From assembly GCA_027574665.1 (NCBI GenBank), contig CM050648.1, positions 63,081,863 through 63,145,862 of the forward strand: a stretch of DNA of 64,000 nucleotides, given 5' to 3'. A program made the translations under genes and the position numbers. The number at the start of each line of letters is the position of its first letter. The stretch's first letter is position 1. The notes below the pieces were generated by a model, which had not been told where the DNA came from, searched no databases, and was given only the letters and a program-made list of their open reading frames with translations. Positions 50,326 to 63,894 of this stretch are shown here, in pieces. The stretch is from Rhynochetos jubatus (lineage: Eukaryota > Chordata > Aves > Eurypygiformes > Rhynochetidae).

Positions 50326-53300
50326 TTCCCTTTTCTGCATCAGCTGGTGCCACCTGCTCAGAAGCAAGCAGATCTTAGAGGAAAAGCAAATATCCCATGG
50401 GCAAACTGGGTTTGTTTGTTTATAACACTCTGCCAAGCACATCTTGAAAGGTAGGGTGTTTTGGTTTTGGTTATGTTTGGGTTTTGGGTTTTTTTTTTTT
50501 TAATTGCTTTAGAGCCAAGACCCTCCAAGATTTCCGCAGGGTTTAGTCAAACCGCCTCTGACTTCCATCCAGTTTTTGTGAACGCAGCTGTCTGCTCTGA
50601 AGACACACAGACTTACGTGGTATGCCATGCAGACAGATGCTAAATCACTAAGAAAATGTGGGTTAGAAGATGGGAGTGAGAGCAACCTAGGGAGGCTGGG
50701 AGTCCCAGACAAGCCAATATATGCCCTACAACATTGTCTCAATGAGCACAATCAAATTGTTGCTGTACCTTTCACCAGACTGGAAATGCCTATAGGGAAA
50801 AGGAGGAGGTGCAGCCGTGCATGGGAGGGAGGCACAGTGGCGTGACGTGCATTTGCGGCATGGCTTTTTGGGCTGCTGCCCCACCAGCCTGTCCCTGAGT
50901 GGTAGGTGGTGAACACGAACCCAAAGTCAAGATGGAGCCAGATGTTTCCCTGAGCCCTCATGACTTGGCACAGCAGCCTGCGTGTCTGTGAGCAGTTTGT
51001 GAGGGTAGGTCAGAGCTCTGCAGGGTGATGCAAGAACGTGAAACGTTCTCACTCCTGTTACCAAAGACTGTCCGCATTATACCTGGAAAATACACTTTGC
51101 TCGAAGTGCTTCAACAGCTGGATGACTTCTACCTTTCAGTACCAAGCACATCATTCACCCTTTTCCTTTTTCTAGGCATCTTTTCAGTGACTGGCAGTGA
51201 CCCCAGATGCTAGTTTTGAAGCACTTTGGGGAGAAAAAAAAGAAAATTTATATATTTCAGTGTACCTGTACCAAAATTACCTCTGAGAGAATTTAAATAT
51301 ATGTCTTCTCTTAGACTTCAGTTTGGTAGCTAAGACTTCAGACTCTCTTTTGTCTACGCTGGTTGTTTTTTTCTGGTTCTGGTCTTGCCCACCAGACCTG
51401 TCGTGGCTGGTTATCTGCCGAACCATTACAGGCCCTGCAGGACTTAGTCTGTTCAGGAATCCATTTTGCATGGGTTATGCCTATGCAACATGCAGCTCTT
51501 CAGCGATGACAGTGGGAGTTTTTACACACAGTGACCTAGCAATCCACAGAAGCACTTTTTTTTTTTTTTTTTTTTAATGTGGTATGGAAAAACTCTTCTT
51601 AGGAAAACAGATAATATCAGTGCCTGAGGCCTTTGCCCTAGGTGTCTCAAAGGGAAAGGCACTTAAAAAATGTGCAAAGCAGCAGCCCAAACCTCCCACA
51701 GTGCTGAAAAGAAGACTAAATATTCCTAGGGAAATGTTGGGTTTATTCCAGTTTCTCCAGAAACACTTACCAAACCCACTTCCACATTTTCGGGCACTGG
51801 TTCTGGGAACTCAGCATTTAGGTACTTAAAATGAAAACAGCACGGTCAGCTGGACCACCTTATGTGCACATTAATTTCCATTTACTGGACCTGAATCTAT
51901 TTTCCCTGTGAAAAACCTGGAGCAGCTCCACAGGAGCCGTTTGGAGTCACACTGCTGTAAAGACAGAGGAGACTCCAGGCTGTAACATGCACTTCACTTT
52001 GCAAAGCATGTGCTATTAATTAACCATGAGAAATGGCTGCTCATTTGCTGTTCAGCTGCATGAAGATTAAATGTTTCCTAACTTGGTACCAGTCCCTGCT
52101 GTCCCTCAAACTTGCTCCATGAGGCTATCCACCAAGGCCAGGGGAAACAGTGCGTGAGTGGGCAGCAGGAACCACTGGAGAAGACTGAGCCATGCTGAAG
52201 AGAGATGCAGTTTTAGGAGAAACCAGCTGTATGTCAAAGGAAGAAAACCCATGCTCTTTTGTCAGTTCTGAGCAGGCCATCTTCAAAGAGAAGGATTCTT
52301 GGGAAGTCAAATGGATTATTATTTACATAATCAATCAGCAGCACAGCAGAGGAACCCATACACAGGGAGGATTTAGATATCTGCAGACCAAAGGGATTCT
52401 GATTTCCCACTCTGCTGCTTGTCCACCCTTCAGGCCAATATGACTTTCTGTCACGGTTTCTTATCCGTAGTCTTTACGTACATCTTCTCTGAAATGCTGA
52501 GGATGATACTAGGGCATCTTACGAAATGCAAACAAATCGGAGAAATGATGTGCAGTAGTTTGCAAAAGCCTCCTATCTTGGATAGGCTACTTCTAAGAAA
52601 AAGCCAGGCCTGTTTTGTTTTTTTTTTCCTTGGAACCACCCTAAGTAAAAAATTGATGCAAACAACACAAATGAGGCCTTGTGCGGTTTGGAAGCAATAA
52701 AGACTCTCAACCACTAGACTGGCCCAATTCCTCCTGTTCTTTGCTTTTGGTCTAGTAAATTGAAAGGCCACCACAGATGTTAGTACCACAAATATTCATG
52801 TTCTACCCAGAAATGGAACCTTTTTTTATTTGATGTTTTCTGCAAATGAGCATGGCTTTTCACAAGGAAGAGGGGGTACATCAAGTCTCTGGGAAAGGTT
52901 ATCAGCTTTTCCAAATGGGCCCCAATGAAAATTTACTGGGTTCCTAGTAAAATAGCCCCCCACCCCCCTCTTTTTTTTTTTTTTTAACATTTTTCAGGTT
53001 TCACTAAACCTCTCTGGCAGGCTGGTATTCTTTCAGGTAGGGCTATCTCCTGCTTTCTTAAACTACTCTTATATGTTAACTTTTTAATATATTTTCTATA
53101 TTTTCCCAGCGCGTCACTAGGCCCCTGTAGCTCCCATCAGAGCTAGTCCCTCCAGTTGCCTAACAGGCAATGTACCAAATCATCAGATGACCAAAGGTCT
53201 CGTTATCTCCTTAGATACTCACGCGCAGCTCTTGTCTTCAGTCGCTGAGCTCAACGGTCTGTGGCAGAATTTGGCTTTAAATGTAGAAGAGCAGAAAACA

Positions 53301-54974
53301 CACAGCTATGGAGAAGAGCGACCCACGGAGACCAATGCAATATCTCTGAGAAGATTAATAGAAAATTATAGTGAATCTTAACTAGAATAACTTCTAGTGC
53401 AAGGTTTTTTCTTATGCAGGCATAGTGTAAGCACCTTGGATCCCCCTGTTTTTTTGAGTCTTTCTCATTTCTGAGCTGCTTCTACAAGCTAAAGGTTAAC
53501 TTAATCTTGTCTCTAGTATGCAAGGAGCCATAGAACCTGGCAACTTGACTGAATGTTCTGGCAAGGAAAGTGACTGGAGGTAGCAATTTCCATGAGTAGC
53601 AACTACAACAGAAGTTTGGAGGCTCAGAAACCATTAGATGAGAACTTAAAGCAACCTGCATTAACAGGACTTCACCTGACACAGGAAAACCTTTGTAATT
53701 GTATGTGTGCTGTCTGTCTGTGGTGAAGTGTTTACACCCTTAATTCATTTCTCAGGAAATAAACTGAGATCAAAATCTCCTGGAATCAGGTTAGCAGTAA
53801 TTAATTGGCAAGATCCCATGAAGTCCATAACTATGTTCTGGAAGAAACCTCTACAGCCCTGCATGAAAATCCACTGTTGGCTTTAAGCACTGCTCCCAGA
53901 ATTTGAGTCTTTTCAATTGCCATTGGCTTTGGTGGTAAACGAGGGTGTTCATTATCACCCAGCAACAGGTTGGCTGAGAGCAAACAGCAGCTGCTATGCA
54001 ACTTGCAGCCTTTCTGAAGACAAGCAACCGTCATGAACCAGTTATGTGGAAAGGACGTTGTCCAACTCTGCAAATAGCCAGAACTCCTGCAAGAAGTATG
54101 GTAAGAGAGTTGCTCGAAGGGTACGATGAGCTATTTATTCCAAATCGTTATGTTTTGGGCCCTGCTTTTTGGTATCGAATTTCCAAATGAGTATTAAAAC
54201 TCCTCTCTGAAAAATGTCTACCACAAGATGAACAAAACCTCCGTAACCATTCTAATTCTCTTGTTTAATATGCGCACCAGAGGGTGCTGTGCTGTGGGCC
54301 TGAACAGGAATATCAGCCACTCCAAACTACATTTAGATTGCCAACAAAAAAATAAAAGGCAAAATGCCTTAACGTAGATTCTTGTCTCCCTTTAAAAGGA
54401 AAAGATCATAGTTCTAAACTCTAGCTGAGCAAAAGGGGGTGGGGGGGGGAAGAAAAACAAAAAAAAAAAAAAGAAAAAGAAACAGTGAATTATGTGATGT
54501 GGTGTTTTTTACCAACTGTCTAAATAAAGGTTTAGTGAGTCACTGTGGAAAACAGAAAATCTTTCTTTATTTTAAGAGCTGCAGTTTAAGAGTTTTGTAT
54601 GAAAAAGCTTCCCTTAGGTTTGTAACTTAAACATTGCCCATCTGCTCTTTCCTCCCTCGTCTGCATTTACAGTAAATCTGAGATTTCCTTTCTCAAAAAA
54701 TACATTTTAAAAAATGTACAGATTTGGCCAACAGTGTCTGTAGAGATACAGAGAAGTCTAATTTAAGGTACCAATATCTAAAATCATGGTTTCCCTTTGA
54801 TGCAGACTAGATGAAGGAAGTTTTCTGCTCTGGGCTCGGTGTTGGCTTCAGGTTCCTCCTCACCGTTCTAGAAAAGGAGGTGACGTGTAAGCTTGAACCC
54901 TAATTAGGCAGGGTACCCATTCTCCAAATTTTACAGAGAGCAAAGATGGGTCTCCTGGGGATCAGGACCATCAT

Positions 54975-54995
54975 CCACTGAAGCCAATGGGAAGA
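54975..54995 (+). repeat. Possible remnant of ancient sauropsid interspersed repeat
   Basis: CCACTGAAGCCAATGGGAAG matches the dispersed word CCATTGAAGTCAATGGGAAG with few changes, and ATCAGGACC lies just upstream. It fits the same family as the copies at 58196 and 62817. Confidence 0.45.
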
Positions 54996-56788
54996 TCCCA
55001 GATGCCTCCGCAGCCAACAATCAGGCGGAGCAGCGAGATCCTCTACTCCATGCCCTCACGTGAGCCCTCGCGTGAGCTCTGGTGCCGTACTCGCAGTTAC
55101 CATGGCTGAAGAGCAATGCCAGTCCCCCAACACACACGGTATGACACACAGCTCACTAGTTCACAACTATAAGACTTTTTTTTTTTTTTTTTTTTTTACT
55201 ACAGTCTCACTGTGTGAAAGAGGCTTCAGGTCACAGTTTTGAATTAAACTCAGAGTAACTGCACTGAAGACAATTCATTTTTTCCTGGTAGAAAAACAGG
55301 TAGAAAGGATAATCGGGCCCTTCAGTTCTACCCCTGAGAGGAAGGGTGGCTTACAAAACATCACCTCTGGGTGTGTTATCAGGGTCTAGTCGTGCCCGGT
55401 TTTCTCCGTGGAGGCAAAAGTGACTTACGCTTTAAGGGTAACCTGTAAGGAAGGGATGCAAAGGCAGAATACTTCACCAACTCCCAACTTATATTTCTGT
55501 CTCTGACTCCCATTATTAATGAACTCATTCACTTTCATAAAAACAACTACACAAGTGCTTCTAACCATATCTATAAAACTATTTAATGCTCTTTTCGAAA
55601 CAAGGCATCTTACAGCCATAGTAATTGCAGTTTTACTAGACCTTTAAATGAGAAGCAGCTACTTATTAAGTTTTGATATGGTGAGCTGATTAGACAAGTT
55701 AAACATAAAGGCACAATTTATGCATGCTGTATAAGCACATGTGCATGTAGTGCAGTTCTTACACTGGTGTTTGGCACTCGCTGCAATAGGAAATCCTGCT
55801 AGCTACACAGTTTTATGCCACTTACAGGTTACAAGTAGTAAAGCGAAAAATGCTGGATTTTACAGGAAAATAATATTCATAAATCTCCATCAGTGAATTA
55901 CAGTATAACTCAGAGCTGTCTTTGTTTTGCTGCTGCTATGAATTGAATTCTGTTGCCAATGCAGAAACAATAAACACAAAGACTAAAGTGGAAACCACTC
56001 CCCTTGCATTTGGCAAGTGCTTATATCCAATTTACAGCTGGACTCTGAAAACAGCTTCTGAAACAGTACTAATAACAAAGAAGTTCCACAGATGCTCATT
56101 TTTTCTCTCCTAGCTAAGAGAAGCAGTTCGTTGTGTGCAAGTTAAAGATGTCTCCTAACGTCCTACCTGGTTTTCCCAGTTCATCTGTCTCTGCTCTGTA
56201 CCGCTCTTGACATGAATCATACTTATTTGCCTTTTGTCTTATTAAGGCAACTCGCTCAGTGTGGTGTGTATTAAAGAGCTCTCCCTGTGCAGTTCTCACA
56301 AGGGAGAAACTATGCTGCCTCTCAACAGTCCTCTGAACTTAATTCCTCCTGATCTGGTGTAACTGGGCATATCCTGTCATCACCTTTATTTTTGCATGTA
56401 GATTTGGTTATTGTTACCTGCCAAATTCAGGGTCGGTGCTCTGCTCTGTTACATACAGTACTTTCGTTACTTTAAGTATGTAGGCTTTTACCAGCACTGA
56501 TATCAGTGCAACGATCACAGGGAATTCAAATGCATTAATTTGTGGAGATCCATCGCCCACGTGTAAAATGGTCAGTACAACCCATGGTTTGTCTGATCTT
56601 GGTTCATTACACAGTAAGACATGTTAAGAACAAAGTTAGCCTGTTCTTTCATTGTATCATATTTGTGTGTGGAGGAATCCCGCTACCGTCTTTACACCTG
56701 GGGTTAAAAGCAACTCAGAAACCCGTTCAACAAAGACCTCACACGTGCATAACGTTAGGAACCTGAGTAGCACCGGGTGTGGATTCCT

Positions 56789-56821
56789 CATGTGCTTAAG
56801 TACCTTGCTGATTCAGGGCCA
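56789..56821 (+). repeat. Ancient sauropsid interspersed repeat copy (best preserved)
   Basis: CATGTGCTTAAGTACCTTGC followed by TGATTCAGGGCCA is nearly identical to a dispersed sequence of the form CATGTGCTTAAGTGCTTTGC-TGAATCAGGGCCA that I know from many bird, turtle and crocodilian loci. I do not know the family name with certainty. It is the clearest of the copies here and supports a sauropsid origin. Confidence 0.6.
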
Positions 56822-58195
56822 CAATGAGTGGAAGAGTCAGGAAATACATGAGAAAAATATATTTGTCAAAGGTTAATCATATATTCTGCCTCTGACATAA
56901 GAAGATTACCACAGGAAACTGGAAGGAATTCTTCTCCCCCTGTGCAGTGTTGCACAAACAGCGATTTTCTTCTAATGTAACGAGCACTGGTTAGTGTTAG
57001 GCACCAGATACAGGATGTGGCCAACCAATTGTCTTATCTGGCCTGACAAGCTTTACCTGTGATTTATGAGTATGGGTGTGATGCTACAGCTAGGCTGTTC
57101 TACCTCAGAGTGACAACAACAACTGGTAAGTTTTTAACTTACACTGATACAAGCAAGAAAAGAACAAGGCCTTAATTATATTTAAACACCTGAACTAATT
57201 GTGGTTTTCAACCTCCTTCAGATTTTCCAGTAGTGGTTGGAGACCTATGGAGTGAATTTAAGTCTCCTGATGACTGGTTTGCTTTTCTCCCATACCTTTT
57301 AAAGACTCTTTGGAAACAAAGTTTGCAAACCCCAGAAGTCCATGGACTGGTGCTGGAAGACTCTTGCTTTTAAGGGATCAGTAGGTCTCTGGAAAAAGCA
57401 AATGAGTTGTCAAGAGCTCATGTGGACAATAAAAACTTTGATTATCCTTATTATTTGGAATAATATGCCAGCGTAAGAAAATTCCTTTTGAACGGAAAGC
57501 AGGAGCTGCTATCTTGAAATAATAAAAAGATTTCCACAAACTGTAAAGTTCCAGTATGCATGAGAGAAATGGTTGTGTTTTCTTTAAATATGGCATTGCC
57601 TGGCATTTTGCTACGTACAGTCTTTCTCAAAAGAACAGAATGTAATAGCAAAATGTACCAGAGTGATACTTTGAAGGCAAGCATATGTATTTCTTTATTT
57701 CTTAGTTTAAACATGGTCACAGTTTTATAGTTTTCCACTGACTAGTTTATATCTGAACACAGAAATGTATATAAACTCCAAACACAGTCAAGTGGAACAT
57801 GAAATAAGTAAATACGATAACCCACTATGAATATGATAAATGCATCTCTTTGAATCATATCATTTATTCATGACTTTTTCTGGTTAGTTCAATAAGCTCC
57901 TTAATTACTGTGAGCTGAAGCCCAGGTGAATCAGAGGGACTGATGGAAGATCTCTTTCCATCTGCATTCAGCTCTGTGCTATTCAGACACGTGGAGCATT
58001 GCTGCTGAGAAGAGACTCCACAAATGTCCAACAGAAATTAAAGATACTCATATGGGACTGGCCTGTTGGGAACTCCAAGTCATTAAAATTCTCATTCTCT
58101 TCTACCTTGTTTATCTGAGTGTGGTTAGGCATGCCACTCCTAGGGGGATGAAGGCTGGAAATAACCCTTCCACCTAGTACTGCTGTGACCCATTC

Positions 58196-58217
58196 TGCCT
58201 GATCCTGCCCCTGAAGT
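58196..58217 (-). repeat. Remnant of ancient sauropsid interspersed repeat
   Basis: TGCCTGATCCTGCCCCTGAA plus GTCT matches the inverse form of the family word, GCCTGATCCTGCTCCCATTGAAGTC, with a small deletion. The orientation is opposite to the copy at 27497-27550. Confidence 0.5.
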
Positions 58218-61102
58218 CTACTTAGAAATTAGAAGTCCCATGAACTCAACTTCTGGCACACCCAGAACCTAAAATATTTATCCTCCAAGGAACATCCTGC
58301 CTTCCAATAGTTTTTAAGGTTCATTTACTGTTGTCAATACTAATCTGTAATTAACAGTATGCTTTAGCATTTATCTGCTTGCAATTTTATTTTTTTTTTT
58401 CCTCCATTTAGTTTCGATAGCAGAGATTGACAGGGGATCTTTTAAGACCATCCCTCTAACAGAGTATTTTGAGCCTGGTTAAGGCAGTGTTTCTTATAGG
58501 GTTTGTTTTTTCTGTAGGTTTACCAGCAACACCCAGAACACTGCGAGACCGTCTCTTCACCCAAACGCTTTTACTGGTTGATGAAAATGTAGATAAGGGA
58601 AACGTCCTGATTAGATCTCCTGGGATTGACCTCCAGATACAAATCATATCTATTGTATTAAAAAAATAGTCTCTGCAGTCAGAGGTTGTCACATCAACTC
58701 TTTTTATGAAGAAGCATGTCTGCCAGTAGTCTGTACAGGTACATCTTTCTATAATTTGAAGTTCAGTAAATATGCTCACTGGATTTTATGCGGTCTTTGT
58801 GCAAAAGGGGTCCCACCGTTGTGGTGAACATTATCAATTATCAAATTATGCTGGGAAGGCCTTCGTCTTCAGTAAAAATATTATATATAGTCCACAATTT
58901 TTCAAGGGAAGTTTGGTTGGAGGGGTTTGCCTCAGCAGTAAGACAAAATGGGATGATGGCAAGATATCACTAATGAACATCATTGTCTGTGAACACACAT
59001 TCTCTGTGTGGCTGCTACAGTTTAAAATTTCCCTCATTTCAGTGGGTTGGCCTTACGAAGTGATCACAGAAAGGTAAGAGTGGAAGTAGAGGAAAACAAT
59101 TTTCAATACCAACAGAGGCTTAAACATAAAACAACAGAGAAATAATGATACATTGCATTGTCTCTGATTGGATGGGGAGTTTTCTTCCATCCCTCAAGGC
59201 AGAATTGTAAATACAGGAACAGTCAGTTCACAACATCTCTAAAAGTTACCCAGCACTCTAGGATAATCTGATTATTAAAAAGACCTAACCAGACCACTCA
59301 TATAGCTTAAGGGAACACTGGAGCCTCTAGATGTCCCCTTGGATTTCCTAGTGTGGTCCATTTGTGGCTAACTAAGCTTTGTTAGGGACTCAGTAGTTTT
59401 TTAACTACTTTAAACCAGTTTTTTAACTCAGAAAAACATCATTTCCAATAAATACGGTTTCAAAATTGCCCTCCAAGCTTGCTTGAAATCTGTGTATATA
59501 ATTCTGCTTTTCTACTGATCTGGCTTTGGTTTTTATCCTTTCGCCATCCACCCCTTCCAAAATTAGAACTTACTCTGAAGAGAAGCATGTGTTATCATGC
59601 ACACCTACACACATGTATGTATAAAATTCGAATACACTTTACAGCAAGTAACAAACTCTGGATAGGGGAAATACTTTTTGATAGAAGCCAAGTCTGATAA
59701 AAGGAGTGCACACTGTCGTGCCTGAAAGTATGGTATTAATAATTAAGCCATGCAATCATTACCTCAGGATATTATTTCTTAAATATCTCTTGCAAAGGCA
59801 ATACGATTACATATGAATTATATCAATTTTCTACCAACAAAAAAAAATCCACAGAAATAGGAATTGAATTACACTGTCCAATTTGCTGTAAAGTTCACTG
59901 TACGTGAAGAAATTAATCAAAGCTACCACCACCCATTTTTATGGGAACATAAAATGATGTGAACTTCCATTTTTAATAAAGATGCATAGCTCTTTTATGA
60001 AGACTGACTAATAACACTGTAATGAACTGAAAAGCTACTGATATATTAAGAAGGAAAATTTTGAGGGATGTGTTTACTGAATCTACTGTTTCAAGCCAGG
60101 CAATACTTCCATTTGAATCTGCCTATAGATAAAGGAAAAAGCCAAACAATAAAGTTGAAGCAAACTCTGTGTAAATTCATCTCCCGCATTTATAAATGGC
60201 CAGTGACATTCTTTTTATCTAGCTACTTCCACCTAAATGATCCCTCAGACGGATGTGGTCTGCATTCTCCAGCAGTTTGAGACCCCCTCTCTGTTGCCAC
60301 AAATGCCCACAAGTGGATATTTCCAACCTGACTCAGAGGGCCACAAGGCAATGAAGGAATGTTCTTAGGCCCCAAATTCAGGTGGATTCCGATGTGTTCT
60401 CTGTTCAGGATAAAGTTTTAATCAGGAACGCTATCCCTCTTTCCCCCAGAAGAATGCTAAATAATTCAAGTCATTGGATAATTAAATAATCAAATAGTAA
60501 GCTAATTTATTTTGACTGTGTTCACATAGAATTTGCTCTTGCTATTTTTTTAAACAATCTAAGGAATTACACAATTGTCTGGAATAGTTGCTTAAACAGT
60601 GTTTAAGCAGATAGTGGAAAGCAATGTGGGAATATTTCAGTCGCAGCAGAGAGTTCTCAGAGAACTGTTTACCCAACCAGGAAGTAAGTGCTGCTCTCTG
60701 TTCCTTTGGACAACTGAATTAAAACAGAGGCAAAATCTGGGGTAAGGCAAATTTTTGTGGATTTTTTTATTCTTCTGAACAGCCACTCAGCCAGTTAAAT
60801 TTGTTCACCAGGTGTTTTCTCATTTCTCACAAATGACTGTCTGAATTGGAAACTATCTGAAGTTCACTTAGTTGCTAGAATTCCTCTGGGGGAAATCTTC
60901 AAAGCCTTTTATCATGGGTGGTCCTTCGCTTTGGCTCTTGTCTAACCCTTGTTCTAGTTAATATTTTTTTAAAAAACGCAACTAAGGACAATGGTTCATA
61001 ACTGCAAGAGGTAAAGGGCTAATGAATAATGGAATTGCTAGTAATAGACAAAGGTGGACTTCTTGATTATATTTACTAAATTAACTTAATCATTAGCATT
61101 TG

Positions 61103-61126
61103 ATATGATGCTCAGAGGCATCATAT
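61103..61126. repeat. Perfect 9-bp inverted repeat, 6-nt loop
   Basis: The arms ATATGATGC (61103-61111) and GCATCATAT (61118-61126) are exact reverse complements around TCAGAG. The surrounding AT-rich DNA has low CpG and looks non-coding. It could be a dimeric protein-binding site or chance. Confidence 0.7.
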
Positions 61127-62816
61127 AATGAGTCAGGGAATTTGCTTGTTTACTTGTCTTTCTCAGCTCCGTGAATCTTAACATCAATCAAATGCTAGAA
61201 AATTGTTTAGCTAGAACAGCAATTACTCGGTTTATCCACTCTTTTGGACTGCTTCTGAAGAGGAGGAATATTTCATGAGCATCGTCTTCTACTTCCTTGC
61301 CCCTACCTCCAACTGCCTCATTCTAAAAATGTCCTTTCTCTGGGACCCTAAGAGTGACCGCGTGCCTCATCTTAAGACCACTAAACCACAGAGATGGCAA
61401 CAAGAGAGAAATACAATATTCCAGCTGGATAATCACCAAGCAGTCTGATTCACTTAGTCTAATGTTCCCAGTCAGATCCTGGCAGTGAAATAAGCATGTA
61501 GGAGGATGCAAACAGATTAGTTTTAATTAAAATAATAAAAAGGTTCAGGCCATGGACCTCAGAACTGAGCTCCTCTTATTTTTTTTCATGAGGAAGAATA
61601 TCTCATCAAATCTTGCTCTGAACCTGTCCCTCAGGATTTTAGTTGATTTGAATTCAAAGCCACATGGACCTGTTTGGCTGCTTCTAAAAAATTGCTCTGC
61701 AAATGCTCACCATTTTGTCAATCCAGACCCACCTTTCATCTTTGAAACTCCTCAGCTCTGGATTTGTTCTAAGGCCCAATAATGTTGTCCCAGGACACCT
61801 CTGAGACAACATCCGTCTTGCTCTTCATTGCCACATTATTCTCGTCATTACATACATGGTTTTAAAGGCCTGGCGTAGGTCAAGGTTCCACCACCTCAGG
61901 ACGTGAAGGTTTTGGGATATCCCAACCTCAGAAAGACCTTTTTACAGGGAGCAATAGAGCCTGTAAATAATGTTGGCAGAATTTGGGGTCTGCAATAAGG
62001 AGGCAATTAATTATTGTTATTATAATAATTATCATTCTGGGGTCTCCTGTATCAGGATTAAGGCTCTGCAGGTGCTGAACAGCATTGCTGTACAGAACCT
62101 TGCTGGCAGCTGGCACCAGCTGGAATCCCATTTCCTGCTCACCAGAGCTTCAAAATATGTCATTACATGTAGAGAAAAGAGGGAGAAATGCTATTTGTCT
62201 TTTAATTTCTCTTAAAATCTTCTGCATTTGTCTACAATGCACCATTGACAAAACTACTACTGATTTAAATAAAAAACAAGCAAACAAAATTAAACAGACT
62301 AAAACTATGCCTACGTGTGCATAGAAGCGTTTATCAGATTGGCCCATATATTAAAAGGCCTTTTTTTCTTTCTGTTGAGCTGAGAGAGAAATATTTTTAA
62401 AGGCCTGTGTTGTAAACAGAAAATCCATGATTTAAATTAATGATTTATTCCTTTAAAGCCAGTGTTGAATCTATCACTGGCATGATAAGTTGCACATTGT
62501 CTTCTATCTGCATATAGCCATGTAACTGTGCAATATCTGGCAGTGAATATGAAAAAAAAAATCAATTTTGCCTGGTTTCAAGCATATCTCCTGAGTCTGA
62601 GATATGTCTCACTTGTTTTTCAAATACCGCTACAAGTAATTTAAGCTCTGTGTTCAGAGAAAGAACTTGTCTCTGTGTGGGTGCACACATCTGTATTACC
62701 TGATTGGCATTAATTTTTACCTATTTTAAACAGAAAGATTGCAGTTCTCCTACGGCTCTTTTTTTTTGGGTTTGGTTTGGTTTTTTTTCCCCCCAGAGGA
62801 AATGATCATAAGAGAC

Positions 62817-62851
62817 TGCCTGATCCAACACCCAAGGAAGTCAATGTACAG
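62817..62851 (-). repeat. Remnant of ancient sauropsid interspersed repeat
   Basis: TGCCTGATCCAACACCCAAG then GAAGTCAATGTACAG fits the inverse family form GCCTGATCCAACTCCCATTGAAGTCAATGGAAAG. It ends about 50 bases before the LTR insertion, so the LTR landed beside older repeat DNA. Confidence 0.55.
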
Positions 62852-62901
62852 TCTCAAACTTCGGTGAACTGTTGGTCACACTCCAAGGCCCAGATACATC
62901 A

Positions 62902-62906
62902 AGGGT
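62902..62906 (+). repeat. Left target-site duplication of the LTR (AGGGT)
   Basis: These are the five bases immediately before the LTR's TG end. The right-hand partner, AGGAT at 63895-63899, differs at one base, as expected after some divergence. Confidence 0.6.
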
Positions 62907-63894
62907 TGTGGTGGGTGGAGCCAGGCTGGAGGCCGGGTGCCCACCAAAGTCGATCTGTCACTGCCCTCCTCAGCTGGGCAGGGAAGAGAAAGTATAGCAA
63001 AAAGCTCGTGGATTGAGATAAGGGCAGAGAGATTATTCAGCAATTACCGTCACGGACAAAACGGACTCGACTTGGGGAAAATTAATTTAATTTATTGCCA
63101 ATCAAATAATGAGTAGAAGAGAACTAAAACCAAATCTTAAAACACCTTCCTCCCACCCCTCCTTTCTTCCTGGGCTCACTGAGCAGCACAGGGGGATGGG
63201 GAAGCGGGGTTGTGGTCAGTTTGTCACACCTTGTCTCTCCTGCTCAGGAGAGGGCATCTAACACTCTACCCCTGCTCCAGCGTGGGGTCCCTCCCACAGG
63301 AGACAGTTCTCCATGAACTTCTCCGATATGAGTCCTTCCCACAGGCTGCCGTTCACAAACTGCTCCAGCGTGGGTCCCTCCCACAGGGTGCAGTCCTTCA
63401 GCAGCAGCCTGCTCCAGCCTGGGTCCCCCGTGGGGTCACAAGTCCTGCCAGGAGCCTGCTCCAGTGTGTGCTTCCTAGGAGATGCAGGTGGGTCTCTGCT
63501 CCCCCGTGACCCTCCATGGCTGCAGGGGCACAGCCTGCCCTCTCACCATGGTCTGTACCACAGGCTGCCGCAGGATCTCTGCTCTGGTGCCTGGAGCACC
63601 TCCTCTCCCTCCTTCCCCACTGACCTGGGTGTCTGCAGAGTTATCTATCTCTCTCACATCTCACCCTCTCCCTACTGTAATTTCTCTTCCTAGGTTTTTT
63701 CCCTTCCCAAATATGTTATCGCAGAGGCACTACCACCGTTGCTGATGGGCTTGGCCTTGGCCAGTGGTGGGTCCATCCTGGAGCCGGCTGGCATTGGCTC
63801 TGTCAGACACAGGGGAAGCTTCCAGCAGCTTCTCACAACAGCCCTTGTACCCCCCTCCCCTGCTACCAAAACTTTGCCATGCAAACCCAATACA
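62907..63894 (-). mobile_element. Solo LTR of an avian endogenous retrovirus, minus orientation
   Basis: The element runs TG...CA (TGTGGTGGGT at the left, CCCAATACA at the right), is about 990 bases long and is flanked by AGGGT/AGGAT, an imperfect 5-bp duplication. I recognise the sequence as an LTR type common in birds. The 5-bp duplication suits the ERVL-like class, but that class assignment is tentative. On the minus strand it has a TATA-like ATAACATATTT (63709-63719), a GC-rich middle with repeated 'GGGACCCACGCTGGAGCAG'-like units, and AATAAA (63091-63096 as TTTATT). So U3 lies to the right and U5 to the left. No internal retroviral genes are present, which indicates recombination between two LTRs. 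Frames inside it (for example 63210-63509 on the plus strand) are not genes. Confidence 0.85.
63091..63096 (-). promoter_or_regulatory. Polyadenylation signal AATAAA within the LTR
   Basis: TTTATT on the + strand is AATAAA on the minus strand, about 185 bases from the U5 end of the LTR. It fixes the LTR's orientation and may still end transcripts arriving from the right on the minus strand. Confidence 0.6.

Larger units (their letters stand above)
47161..62816. other. Intergenic DNA; no gene seen
   Basis: The sequence is mostly AT-rich. It contains T runs (51556-51575, 20 T; 55176-55197, 22 T), a purine/A-rich tract near 54433-54482, an exact CRE at 50318-50325, a 9-bp inverted repeat at 61103-61126 and remnants of an old dispersed repeat. 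The 47.2-48.9 kb part is GC-richer with overlapping frames on both strands and no recognisable domain. The 60.4-61.3 kb and 61.9-62.6 kb parts have low CpG and look like conserved non-coding DNA. Open frames at 58466-59074 are discussed as a finding and not called as a gene. Confidence 0.45.

Noticed and set aside
63210..63693. Two overlapping + strand frames of 99 and 126 codons
   Set aside because: They lie inside the LTR on the strand opposite its transcription and reflect its GC-rich subrepeats. No retroviral or host domain is present.
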